The notes beneath the pieces are model-generated. The model was not told the DNA's origin. It worked only from the letters and a program-made list of their open reading frames with translations, and did not search any database. Below are positions 10,170 to 24,100 of a stretch of DNA of 64,000 bases, in pieces (position 1 is the first letter of the stretch; the number at the start of each line of letters is the position of its first letter). The stretch comes from Ostrinia nubilalis. Taxonomy: Eukaryota > Arthropoda > Insecta > Lepidoptera > Crambidae. The translations under genes and the position numbers were made by a program. The DNA is taken from NCBI RefSeq assembly GCF_963855985.1, contig NC_087098.1, forward strand, positions 16,388,501 to 16,452,500, read 5' to 3'.

Positions 10170-11990
10170 TTAAACATTTTTTTTTTATTTTGCTCATTAT
10201 ACCGCTTAGGTGATATGGTATCGGTTCTTATCACAAGGATTTACCGGCTCAATTCATTATTTATTGCTATAGATTAAACGCATAAATATTTTTTACACAA
10301 ACTTATTGTTTTTATAATAATGTATTCATAAAAGTACGAATACTTAATCCTTTTGTCGCAGACAAATATTTAGGATAATAAATGGAAGAAAATTAACTTA
10401 TGTTATCTTAACCTAAATGAATTTCCAGAGCCAAGTATTTCAGCGACCTTAATTTCTTATTACAGAGTTTTGTTTGTTTTTTTTTTTAAATAAAAATTTA
10501 CAAGATTTAAAAAATATGCTCGATCTATCGAGCTCGTATCGTTTACGATACAAGTGATACAAGCTTTAATACTTCATTATCTTGGGTTAATTCGTCCAAG
10601 TTCATTATTATACATACTAATTTCAATGCTTCGATTGAATCTTCATACATAGGTACTTACTTAATTAACCATTTTAGTGGGTAAACGAATTTATTTTATT
10701 CCGGTACACGGTAGGTAGGTATTTTCAATATGTACCTTCTGATTGCAATGTTTGTCTACGTTCTAAAGTAAATCCTAAGATTTTTTTCTTATCTACGAGT
10801 ATTAACTCAAAACTATTATTACGGCACTTGACTGACGCGTCTACTGGTCTTGCATTGAGTTTAAAGAAGTAGGGTTTTGTAGGTTAACATTTAAATAATT
10901 GTACTCGTACTTAGGTAGTCATGTGCAACAGTGTTGAACTTAGTAATTGTGAGATGTTTTAAATTTGTAACAAAGTTTTGTTATTTATATATCTACATGG
11001 CAAAGTAAGTGGCTGCTGTCGGTTTATTTTATGAATTTTTTTTTCTGCTTTTCTTTGGAGAGTATTATTTGCGTAGTTATCGCCATTTGTCGATTTTTAA
11101 CACTAGACTAGTGAATTAGAATAGAATTATTGAAAATCTGACAGTCAATACTTTTTGTTGGTTTGCTTTATATATTTTTCCCCGTAGGTTAATAAATAAA
11201 TTATTAACAATATCCTTAATAGAGATCTCAGTACCTAATCAATTACAATTAACAATATAAATATCCGTAACTGGTGAAATTATTGTAGTTAAAATGCAGA
11301 CTTCAACAGCTTGAAGACGTTCTGCTAACCTAATTAGGTACGAGTATGTAATAAAATAAATTTGCGACATTTATTGCACTACCGCTCCTACTTCTGTGAC
11401 GTGAAGTATTTATTATTAGCCCCGCACGTGCTGCGAGTTGTAAGAATAGAAGCACAGAGCTTAGCGGCCTGACTATGTCCATTGTTTATTATTCTGCTAC
11501 CTACGAGTATTGCGGATCGTTTACTGTTTGTGCGCCTGACTTTTAAAAGTGTAGCTGTCTGTTTGGTTAATTGGCCAGCTCCTTTCATTAAACGTTGGTA
11601 AAATTAAGATTCGAATTATGCACTCAATTAATTGGATTGGCGTGGAATAGAAGGTTCTCGGGACTGTTGATTGGTCATGAATGATTGCCAAATTAATTTG
11701 TCATTATTGCATTTTTTTGTGATTGCAGTTCATTAATGTTTTTATTTTTAGTTTTTTACTTAGGAATTGCTTTGTGAGTAACAAAGCGTTAACATGTAAA
11801 TTCAAATAATTTTACTGCTTTCCATTATTAAAAGATATTATCGACCACCATTAATGCAAGGAACAAACATAATCACAAACGCTTTTTTATAAATCAAAAT
11901 ACTTACAAATAATCTTCTCAGTATTTATTATAAATTAAATTATAACTATCATAATCCACATTGTTAACTTTATCAATGTTTGATCCTATC
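10170..11990. other. AT-rich upstream region of gene B
   Basis: No coding signal is seen on either strand. It consists of AT-rich intergenic DNA with short homopolymers. Confidence 0.4.
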
Positions 11991-12055
11991 TGCAGATAAG
12001 GGATCGTAAAGGATTTATACTGAATCTCAAAATAATGGCACTCAATACGGACTCA
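11985..12055 (+). promoter_or_regulatory. Gene B core promoter candidate
   Basis: A TTTATA box at about 12013 lies 29 bp before a TCAATACGGACTCACGC initiator-like stretch at about 12042, some 70 bp upstream of the ATG. The same arrangement occurs before C and D. A GATA-type site AGATAAGG lies just upstream at about 11995. Confidence 0.45.
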
Positions 12056-12114
12056 CGCTTACAGCTGCGTGTTTCCAAAATTCTGGAGAGGTAAACATTT
12101 GAAGTGATCTGAAG

Positions 12115-15100
12115 ATGTCGGATAGTCGTAAAGGGAGTGTGGCTGGGTCCCAGAGGCCCAGCAAGGCGCCCAACAGTGGGCTGCAGGAGAAGGCGATCGA
12201 GCTGGACGACGTGCTCGTGAATGAGCTGGGCCAGTTCGGCAAGTTCCAGCTGTTCAACATCCTGCTCGTGTCCATCCCCATCATAATGTCTGCGTTCATG
12301 AGCGAATATATTTTCTCGGCTGCAGCCGTTCCACACAGGTAATTTCAAATGTTCTAAGTTCTTTCAACCTACGAATTAATCACCCAGTTCAAACAACTTT
12401 CCTATAGAAAAGATTAGTTTGTTGTATTGAATAGATTCTGCAACTACTAAACCGATTTGAAAAATTCTTTCATCTTTACTATTCAACAATATCTCTGAAT
12501 ATAGGCTATAGAATATGGATAGATAAAAACATTCTGTGACAGACAGAAATTAACGCGAGCGAAGCCGCAGCAAAAAGCTACTATTTATAATTACCTACTC
12601 TGAAACATCTAGGGAAGTGTCAGTATAATTATTATTTTTAGGTGTCAGATCCCAGAATGTGGGGAGTCTCATAAAGACCACTACTTCAACCCCGCGTGGA
12701 CGGGCGAGGCCATCCCGGCGGGCTCCAGCTGCGAGCGCTTCGCCCCGCGCGGCCCCAACGGCTCGCTGGCCTCCTGCCCCGCCGCGCTCTTCTACCAGGA
12801 CCAGCAGATCCCGTGCGACGGCTTCGTCTACGGGAGGGACAATTCCGTCGTCTACGATGTGAGTTCTAATACCGTTGCAAAAATCATAATAGGCATTTGA
12901 TGAAAATATTTAGATGTGAAAATGTGATCTCCATCAAAGAACATTGTGAATACTAGGTGGATGTTTTTCCAGTTCGACCTCGGGTGCCAGGAGTGGATGC
13001 GCGCGCTAGCAGGCACGCTGAACAGCGTGGGAACGCTGCTGGTGCTGCCCATCACGGGCTACGTGTCCGACCGCTTCGGCCGCCGCGTGGCGCTCGTCAT
13101 CAGCGTCTTCAACCTCGGGCTCATCGGCCTCATCCGCGCCTTCTCCGTCAACTACCCCATGTACTTGGCCTTGCAAATCCTCCAAACCACTCTTGGAGCT
13201 GGCACCTTCAGTTCTGCGTATATCTTTGGTAAGGATGCCCAACATAAAGCTGTTATATTAATTAACGGTTACAGATATGTTATTTTCAATATTTTTTTAA
13301 TTTCAGCTACGGAGTTAGTTGGTCCTAAATTCCGTGTCGTCACCAGTGCGACTTGTTCATCTATGTTTGCCGTGGGTCAAGTGATCCTTGGGAGTGTTGC
13401 TTGGGTGATCCAGCCCTGGAGATACATGATCATGGCACTCCACATCCCTTGCTTCCTGATCATTTCTTACTACTGGATACTATCTGAGAGCGTGAGGTGG
13501 CTGTTGTCAAAAGAGAAATATAACGAAGCTAAGAATGTCCTGGAGAAGGTGGCTCGAGTCAACGGGACTCATATCAGCGAGAAGTCCTTGCATGCGCTAA
13601 TGAACCCTCCGCCACCTCCAGTCGTTGTTGAGAATAAGGTAATCAATATTAATATAAATATAAAATAGCGATGACTTAAGAAATTTAATGACGATTGCAA
13701 GCATTTTTTTCATGAATGTCAGATTGATTTGCATCAGAATTTTATTGGATAATAGACATTTCTATTCGTATTTTCTTGGTTTTACAGGATGAGCCGGGCA
13801 TGATCGCTACAATCGTCAAATCTCCAGTTCTTTTGCGACGAGTGCTCACGACTCCTATTTGGTGGATCACCACCACCTTCGTCTACTACGGCCTGTCCAT
13901 CAACTCCACCAGCTTGTCCGATACCATGTACCTGAACTACATTCTCACTTGCGCCATCGAGATCCCTGGCTTCTTCTCTGCTGTTCTCCTCTTGAACTGG
14001 ATTGGAAGGAAGACCACTCTGTCCGGGGGATATCTCCTGAGTGCTGCTTGCAACATCGCTTTCGCGTTCATTCCCACTGGTAAGTTTTTCCATTTTCTTG
14101 TGGATCTGCCATATTAATTGTTGGTTTTTAACACAAGTATAATATTAAATAGCATTTCAAAATATTAAAAGCTATTTATAAAAAATATCACCCCTAGCTT
14201 GATAAAATTAATGATTGGTTTGTGTTTATTGTAGCAACAAGATATAAAAGGATGAAAACTAAAAACTCATAAAACTCATTTATTTATGCAAGTAGGCTTT
14301 TAAAAAGCACTTTTACACGATCCAGTATTAACCCTACTACTGCTTCAGGTGATGATAAAAGTGAAAGCTAGAAGTGATTAGGATAATAAAATTTGAACAT
14401 AAATAAATAACATAAAAATATGCTTAAAAAAGCAAATCAAAAGCATCGCTCTGGTTATAAAAGGATATAATACATAGTACCTACAATCTACATAGATACA
14501 ATTTCACGACAGAAAATACTATCGACAGTGGCTAACAATTCTACTAATAAAAAACATTGACTTACCTTTATGGCACTAATAACTAGATGATTAGATTAAC
14601 AGTACCTACCTTCTAGATTATACGTCAATCGAGCCTATCGGTTAAAGTATTGTCTTGAATTAGTTTTTGATAGGAATCTTAATAATTCTGATTAGGAATT
14701 GTATTAATGATAAAGCGGGAAATTTATTTTAAAAAGTTTAGTACCTATGCCTTCTACTTTAAATAAAAACACAGCATGAAATAACTAATAATGGGCTAAC
14801 CTGACGAAGTTTTTATTAAAAAAAAAATTACGACACAACAATGCATGTGAAATCTCTAAAAATCAAAAAATCAAAATCAAAAATCAAAAAAATATTTATT
14901 CAGTTTAGACCACAAGTGGCACTTATGAACGTCAATAGAAAATAATAAAAAAAAGAAAAGGTAGCCCTTATGGGGCACTTTACATGTCTCCTTATCTTTT
15001 GGGCCCTACCAGCGCTTCGAGACAAACATATGGCAAGTGCTGAGAAGAAACGCCGGAACAAACTCAGTCACCACTTATTGCCAGGAATTATCTAACGGTA

Positions 15101-18100
15101 AGAATAGTCAAATTTAAGTACATCAAATATGTGCAGACTGAACTGACCACGCATCCTTGTCATCAATATAGTCTCGAACCTTGTAGTACCCTTTGGACAT
15201 AAGGGTATTTTTTATATGTATCTTAAATTTGTTTATTGGCAATTCGACAAGGTTGTGTGGTATTTTGTTAAATATGGTAATACATTTCCCCAAGAATGAA
15301 TTACCTATCTTATGCAACCTAAATGATGGAACAGCAAGTTTATTCTTATGTCTCGTGTTAAATGAGTGGACGTCACTTTTCTTAGTAAATAAATGTATAT
15401 GTTTACGGACATACATCCGTACCGCGCGGGAATAACTTGACATCTCGACCTGCACTTTTTTTTTTTTATTAGCTTAAACGTTTCCTCTACCTTATACCCT
15501 TCTGGTATAAAAAACTCAACTCGAAATACCCAAAAATACTTGAAATACAGCTCTTGTTCATAAGTAAATATCTCTAATTTAGGCAATAAATATTTGACAT
15601 AACGATATATCCAATTAATATTATTCGTACAAACATTTATATTTCGATTTATCAATGTATGTCAGAACATGTATTTGTTAATATCTCGACTTATACATTT
15701 ATGGATTTTCGTTTTTAATTTGACAAAAACAGTTATCAAGTTATGATCCCCTCTGAGTACTAAACATATCCATGATATGTGGAGTTGTCTAGTTATGCAC
15801 ACTGTCAAGAGTTTGGATATTTGGAGTTATCCAGCTATTACATTCGTATAATCATATTTTTATATGTGTCATTAGCAGTTTTTAAAATATAACATTGTCA
15901 GGATTTCGAGTGTCTTTAAATATTTTTTACTTAGCAACCCCTGAAAATATATTTTTAATATATTTAAGCGTTAATTATTACTTTTATTACTATTTTCAAT
16001 AGTTTAAAACTAAATTAACCTTTAAATAGCAAGTTGAAAGTAGAAGGATAAGTTTAGTCAATAGGTAGGTACTATCTACTAATGTTTTTTTCATAACAGA
16101 CTAAGATTTCGTTTGACAACCGAATATAAGTAAAAAATCTAATAATAAACTTTTAGGTCAACTTTAAGTTCCGGATATTTTTTATAGTCTATTGACATCA
16201 ATGACATTAATTAGGAATAATGATGAGGTAAGTAGGGTCGATATGCCAGATCTCGTCCATTTAGTGAGTTGGTAGATTTGAGGAATAAAAATAATATTAT
16301 ACAATTTTTCGTAATCATTTTGAACGAAAAATTGTTATCATTATGCTCCCTTTAGTCTTTATAAGTATAGTATTAAACTTGCTCTAAACCATTAGAAGTT
16401 TTAATATCTTTGTAATATTAATATAATATAGAAAAAATGCATTCAAAATCACTAATAATTAATAACAGCATGGAAATAAAAATATATAGATAAAATCTTA
16501 CTAATTGGTATTCAAAATATTTAGGTATCACACTTAATAATTATAAACATACATTTATATTTTAGTTTATTTCATTTTTTTAAATTTCAATAGTATGGCT
16601 CAATTTGCAATAATTATGGTCTCCTCTCTAGGCACAGTTTGCTTTTTAATATTATTTACAACGTCTGTATTTCAAAAAATGTCGTGATAATGTGGACGCA
16701 AATTGGCTATCACAAAGGGTAAGCTACATTTGGAGTGTGTATTAGCGTCCAGGAAAAGGCCTAAGTACTGAAAAAAATCTTTGTGTTCGATAAGTCATGT
16801 AAATAACGTTTTAAATAATATACAACATGCATTGTTTTGTATATTTTAATATCTTAGACCCAGTTAGACCAGACCGCGATCACTTCTGACGCAAAGTGGA
16901 AATTTCATTGTAGTAAATTCGCATCCACCTTATTTTAAGTGTCATTTAATAAAGTACAATCACCGATATCATTATCCGTATTGTATGGTTCATGGTTAAG
17001 GCTTAGAGACTGCGGTAAATCCCAAACTAGACCTAAATATATTAAAAACTTACCTTGAAACGCGCACCTGCTCACGTGGGATTTATTTTTGGCAAAAAAC
17101 GGTAGCATGCTATAAGATTTTTTAATGTGGGTTTACCTGTCATACATTCAGGGAATCATAGCAATAGCTTACGTTCTAGAGTGATCCATTATTTGGACGT
17201 GAATTGGACGGTGGACGCGAAAGGGCGTGTCGACCTTACGCAAAAATATATCCAGTTAATTTTAATTATTTTAAGCCTAATGGTAAGCCTAAAATAATTA
17301 AAATTAATTGTGCTTGTTATGAAGCATGGCTTTTGTTCTTTTATTTGTCTTTTTTTTTAATTTTAAGTAAACGTACAATTATCTGATCAAAAGCAATCAT
17401 AATCTGCGATTATATTTGATTTTTCTAATAAATTTGTTACTATTTCATTGCAAAAGTGATAAAAATATGTTCTATTTTTATGTTTTGTTTTTTTACTTAA
17501 ACTTCATTCAAAATAATTAACTTAAATCCAATTTTTACACCTTAAATGTTTGTTTTTCTTTGGTGAATAACTTGACAAGTCGTCGGTACACAACTTGACA
17601 AGTCTTTTTTTTAATAGATTATGAAGATAATTTAATCAAATTCTTACGCCAATCGAAAGATACGCATCAAATTAGCTTATTTCAATCATAAAAATATCAA
17701 TTATCATTAATTCCGATTTACCAGAGAACTCTAAACTTTAAAATCGCTCCCCTGAAAAGTACGCAAAAATGACATGTCAAGTTATTCCCGCGCGGTACGG
17801 ACATAATGTTATCAAATATGTATTGCGAAGCCACAGTCAATATATTGATTTCTTTAAAAACTTCTCTAAGCGAGTCACGTGGTTTAAGACCGTATATTGC
17901 CCGAACAGCTCTTTTCTGTAAAATGAAAATTGATTCTATGTCTGCTGCTGAGCCCCACAGTAAAAGACCATAAGACATAATACTATGAAAATAACTAAAA
18001 TATACAAGCCTTGCTGTTTCAACATCAGTCAAGTTTCTGATCTTTCTCACCGCAAAGGCAGCTGAACTAAGTCTTCCCGCCAAGGCAGCAATATGGGGGC

Positions 18101-21100
18101 CCCATTGTAATTTACAGTCTAGGGTAATACCTAGAAAGACAGTAGAGTTTATCAGTTCAATGCGTTCATTATTTACTGTAATATTAGTATTAACTTGTTT
18201 GACATTAGGCATAGGGGCCGTCCATAAATTACGTCATCGATTTTTTTAGATTTTAGACCCCCCCCCCCCTACAATCATCCTATCGTCATTTCTTGATGAC
18301 CCCCCCCCCCCTCTCCCAAAATTGACGTCATTACCAGTTTGACAAAATTAAAACATTGCAGATTTGAGAAAAATAGGGTATTATAAAATATGATTAAAAC
18401 ACTTGGTTATAGAATCACTTTTTATTATTTTTTTTGTATGTTTATTATGAGTTATTTTAGTATTATACGCGCCTTAGCCGCCTCTCACATTTGGAGTCTC
18501 ACTTACTAGGTGTGCTGGAAGAAATTTCTTTTTAGAAATAAATTTAAAAAAAATCTTTTTGTACGTGAACAATAAACTATAAATAAATAATAAAAAAAAT
18601 ATAAAAATAAATCTTTGGACAATGAGGATCAGTACTGTTGTAGAAAATTCAATAAAACTACGTTAATCTTTAAGACATAAGAAAGCTATATCTTTTTGAA
18701 TTATCCAAATCGGACCATTACTTACGAAGATAAAATTAAGTAATAAACATAGGCCGTTTTTGCCGCTAAAAGTCAACGTACGCAGGGCCGCGTGACGTCA
18801 CTATATCCGAATCGAGCGCAGCCGGCGTACTATTGGGATGGAAAATATAGGTCATAGTCATAAGTCATAAGTCATACCCAGCTTATGCTTATGGACTGGG
18901 GGAAGGGGCTAGCCTTACCCAGCTTCTGGCCTGGGGGAGGGGGGGGGGGGTCAAGTCATAACTAGTTTCTATGGGCTGGGGGGAGGGGCTAGCCTTACCC
19001 AGCTTCTGGCCTGGGGGGGGGGGGAGGGGAGGTGGGTCAAGTCATACCCAGTTTCTGGCATTTCTCGCATGGGGGGGGTGTCATATCCAGCTTCTGGAGA
19101 AGGGGAGTTATATCCAGCTTATGCTTATGGCCTGGGGGAGGGGCAAGCCTTACCCAGCTTCTGGCCTTGGGGGAGGGGGAGGGGCAAGTCATACCCAGTT
19201 TCGGGCCTGGGGGGGGGGGGGGGGTAAATCATACCCAACTTCTGGCCGAGGGGGAAGTCATGCCCAGCTTATGACCTGGAGAGAGGATGGGGGCGGGGGA
19301 GTCATACCCAGCTTCTAGGCCAAGATTAAATAGATTTCCAAGAGGGAGCAGCTGTTCTTTCCTGCAGCAGCTGGCCCGCCCATGGGAACGGCGAATAGAT
19401 AGGTAGGTACGTAGGTTTAACTCAGAAAAACTAAATAACAGGTAGGTATTGCGTGTACATCGAAATTATCTTCATAGCAATGTCTTGTAGCCTAGGCAGA
19501 GTGTATCTGCCTTAGCTATACCTTATTGTTAGAAGTAAATAAATTAATACTTATACATTTTTTTATTTTACTTGGAAGATGATATGACTCTAACAACACT
19601 TATGAACACTTTATTTGAATAAATCGCCAAATATACCACCGCGGAGACCCCAATCGCGTCTCTGCGTTCCATTTAATAGTATGAGCGTATGGATTTTTTC
19701 CGTTATTTTTCACAATTTCTATTTTTAAAAATTACCTATCGATAGCTTACTTTATTCTGACGAATAAATGTCATTACAAGTTTTTCCTAAAAATGATAGT
19801 TTGGCTAGAAAAAAATATTTTCTATCCACGCAGTACGCCGGCAGCGTTCGGATCGGATATAGTGACGTCATCGTCCCCGCGCCGGGCGGTCAGTGAACTT
19901 TTTTAGTAATTTGGCCATAACTTCGTCAATATTTGTCGTAGAACAAGTTATGGGTGCTAGCTTAACGGATATACTACTTATATACTTTTGTTTTTAAATA
20001 CATACATATTATACATAAATAAGAATGACGTCAATTTCGAAACACCCCCCCCCCCCCCTATCTGTCATTTACCGTCATCCACAGACCAACCCCCCCCCCC
20101 CTAATTTTGAATGACGTAATATATGGACGGCCCCATAGTGAATTTTAAACATTTAGTTTTTTTTGCGTTTAATAGCAAATTATTAGTTGTAAACCAGTCT
20201 AATACTTTGGAAAGAGCATTATTCACGTCGTCAAATATTTCCTGACGCCTGTCAGTTTTAAAAATTAAAGAAGTGTCATCAGCAAATAATACTATCTCAC
20301 AAAGGTCCTTTGAATAAAAAGGTAGATCATTTATATAAATCAGAAAGAGCAATGGTCCCAGTATTGAGCCTTGGGGCACTCCCATTTTTAGGGGGGCGCC
20401 CGAAGAGTTAGTTCCGTGAATATTTACTTTTTGTAATCTGTCTGAGAGGTAAGAGTGTAATAGGCTTAAGGCCTTGCCTGATACGCCATAATGTTCTAGC
20501 TTAAATAACAGAGTTTGATGATCAACACAGTCAAACGCCTTCGATAAGTCACAAAATACACCAATAGCATCCTTTTTCTCCTGCCAAGCATCGAAAATGT
20601 GTTTGATAAGAGCAACCCCTGCATCGGTCGTACTTTTCCCTTTTGTGAACCCATATTGTTTTTCATGAAACAGTTTATTTAAGTTAAAATGAGACAGTAG
20701 TTGATTGAAAATATTTTTTTCAAATATTTTACTGAGCGCAGGTAGTATCGATATAGGTCTAAAGTTGGATGGGTCACTTTTGTCTCCTGTTTTAAATAAT
20801 GGTATGATTTTACTATGTTTCATCAGGGTAGGGAACTGACCTTTGTTAATACATTCATTAAAGATATGAGCTAAATGGGGAGCTATAAGAGGAATGATGG
20901 GTTTTATTATGTCTGTTGATATGCCCCATATATCCTCTGTCTTTTTTATATTTAGTTCTTTGAAAGTTTTTATAATAACTATGGGGTCTATTTGTCTAAA
21001 TTTTAATGGGCTATTGCAAACATCAACACAACCCTCGAGAAGAGACATTGCCTGATATGAACATGAATTAAGATTGCTTGTTGTTATGATTGGTACATTT

Positions 21101-24100
21101 GAGAAGTAACCTTCGAATGCGTTTGCTACCTTATCATTGCATTTAATATACTTATTATCAATTTTTAATGCGAATGTGTCATCCCGAGATATAATTCTAC
21201 TAGTTTCTTTATTAATACAATTCCAAGTAGCTTTAATTTTGTTGCCAGAGTTTTTAATTTTGTCACGTATGTAAATAGATTTTGCCATGGTACAAACTTG
21301 TTTAAAAACTTTTGAGTATTTTTTTACATATTCTATAAAGTCCGGGTCGCTACTATAGGCTTTTCTACCATATAATTCAAACATTTTTTTCCTACTAATA
21401 TAAATACCTACTGTAGCCCAGTCACTGAATTTAGTTTTATTGTTTTTAATAATAATTGTTTTCTTAGGAAAAGTTTTATTGAACTCATTTTTAATTAATT
21501 CAAATAATTGCTCATATAAAATATTTATACTACAGTTAAAATAATGCAAAAGTGGGACCTTATTAGATATTTGAGATTTAAATTTGTCTTTCTGGGATGC
21601 AGTGACTGGTCTATATTCTATTTCCTTGCTCGATGGCACAAAATGGTGTTGAAATGACACTATTTGACCGCAATGATCAGAATTAACAAAATTTATTATT
21701 GATTTCTCTAGATGGGGGTCTATATACACATACAATAACATAGTCGTCCAGTTCTGCACATGACAGCTCAATAGTTCGCTCGACAGAGAGAGAATCTGAT
21801 ACAATATCTTTACGCTCTTTACATTTTAATTTATCATTGATTAATATTAGTGACCCTCCACGAATAGCTAACTCTCTAGTGAATGAACTAATAAGCTTAT
21901 AATTATTAATGCTCAGCATTAGTTCATATTGCCTGAGCCAATGTTCCGTTAAACATAAGACATGAATATTCAATTCTTGGATAAATAACTCAATTTCCAA
22001 GTCTTTGCCGGAGACTCAGAATACAGAACAAACCAGAAGGAGTGTTCGCTAACATTTCTACGCGGCAACTTGTGTCCAAAATACTTCCCCTCCCGCGCCC
22101 CTCTACCCCCTTTAGTGTTACTAGCGCCGTGTGACACCCCCATTTTTGGGGTAAAATTATGTAATTTTTTAAAGAGATGTTAAACAAGTAAAAAATAAGT
22201 AAGTGAAATAAGTACACACGGCCAGTGTTAACTATCCATTTCCGTTTTTGCTCTCGCTCTTATCAAATGGTGATTCTTTGCGATAGAACGAGACGACATG
22301 ACTGGCCATAGGCATAGATAGTACCTACCTACCTATGAATTTAATTTTTACTCCGAAGTAACTAAGTGTAAGATGATTATTTATTTCTATTAAATAGTGT
22401 AATATATGTACTATATTTTATGTAGGTATAATATGTTATTTAAAAGTCAATTACAAAAGTCGAATATAAATTTTAGAATGCCAAGTAAAACAAAAAAGAA
22501 ACTTAAGGTTCTTTATTATGTAAACATATCGACAACAAAACATTTGTTTACGGCGCAGTAGTGCTTTTAGTTTAACTTTTCTTGGAGTGAAAAACAGAAT
22601 CCAAATCAAAAACATCACCAATACTTAAATTTGATTGCGAGGCAACTCTGGCTGTGTATCCTGAAAAAAAATCAGAGTAAGTATGTAAGCAATAATTAAT
22701 TACTTAAAATTATTATTAAATATACAAATATTGCTGCTGCTGATCTGTTGATACCAATGCCTTACTTTTGAATAAATGGGAAAGTATGAAATTCACGATA
22801 GTAATTTATTATCTCCTCATTATTAGGGAGTAATATTATAAATTAATTCAATATATTGAAATCAAATCAAAATCAAAAATATTTATTCAGTTTAGACCAC
22901 AAGTGGCACTTATAATTTAATTAATCAGGTTGTCATGTCATGGATGAAATTACACTAAAAACTAATTAAAACAAAAAGGATGGGGAAAATATTCCATTAT
23001 TCTGTGGTAACGCTAACAAAATTAACGCGTGAATTTTTTATAAGTAGACAAATGTAATTCAATATAAAAAAGTAGGGTAAAATATTCCGTTGACCTGTGG
23101 CAACACTTACAAAATACAACCGTGATTTTTTTTGAAAATTATTATTTAATTAAAATGAATTGGAAATGTGCTACTTACGGATAAAACATGATCCCATGCA
23201 CTTTCTTCGTAATTCCAGTAGCATTCTTACATGTTGGAACGGCACAAGACGGCATAATTTAATTATAAAGTGTCAATCTGACGGATATGTAAACAATGCG
23301 CGCGCCGGCCATTGACTGATTGCTTTAAAGTCAAAGTAGTGCGATTTGGAGTACTTTATATGAATACACATTTACGCCCGTTGACGGTTTCTGGTTTGTT
23401 CCGTATTCTGAGGCCGGAGAAGCCTTGTACATTTTGATGCACTAAATTAAAACCGTTAAATTTCTTTGTACCCGAATTTTGTATGCCAGAGTTATCCTCT
23501 ATTGTCTTACGATGTAATTTAAATTATGATTTGGAACAGATTCCAAGGGTCGAACATCCATGTTCTGCTCAATAAAAGCAGTTTGGCTAGCCAAATTAAT
23601 GGCTAAATATTTAATAAAATATGATAGCGAATTCGCTATTCGTCTTTTACAATATTTATTTAGATAATTATATTTATCTATTGTCAATAAACAGTTATTT
23701 TTTAAATAATTGTTAATGTCAATTACATGGAATTTGCATTGATTATATGTCAGTGTATTCAATGTCAAATTCAATTTATATCTTAAATTATTTTCCTCAA
23801 ACATGGATTAATAACAAATTAATGGGTCAAACGATATCATCTAAACTAAACGATATCAAACATGGATTAATAACAAATTAATGGGTCATTGCTTAGAAGA
23901 TAATTGTATCTTTGAGTAGGTACTTTATTGATACTGTATCTGGAGATAACAACAACCAAACACAAACACCATATTTCTGAAATGAAGAGTAAAATTGACA
24001 TTGCTTCTTCAAAGGTACCTAATTTCTAGGTGGATATATCGGGAAATGTGCGTGATAATTCAATGTATAATATAATATTTAAAGGGCCAGATTACATGTT

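Larger units (their letters stand above)
14868..22001 (-). mobile_element. LINE-1: non-LTR retrotransposon broken by two insertions
   Basis: A - strand LINE whose 3' end is at 14868 (AATC/AATCAAA repeats) and which is 5'-truncated near 22001. Its single ORF region is in pieces at 21683-22000 (endonuclease start), 20138-21804 (reverse transcriptase), 17805-18213 and 15123-15416 (C-terminus). The breaks are the elements 18214-20134 and 15417-17800; each break falls at an exact target duplication inside the coding sequence. Its 3' tail recurs at 22855-22915 and 39308-39505. Tail type and domain order suggest the CR1/Daphne group; clade not proved. Confidence 0.85.

Noticed and set aside
12659..12862. 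Open frames in other phases over GC-rich transporter exons (also 12957-13232, 24524-24820, 28269-28544, 35417-35692, 63487-63735)
   Set aside because: Arg/Ala/Pro-rich shadows of true exons; splice borders and paralog alignment identify the real frame.
18971..19318. 115-codon Gly-rich open frame
   Set aside because: Produced by the G-run minisatellite; no start context, no domain.
23499..23804. Third exon of the THAP gene
   Set aside because: It lies upstream of the THAP start codon on that strand and shows no zinc-binding residues; kept only as an unassigned frame.
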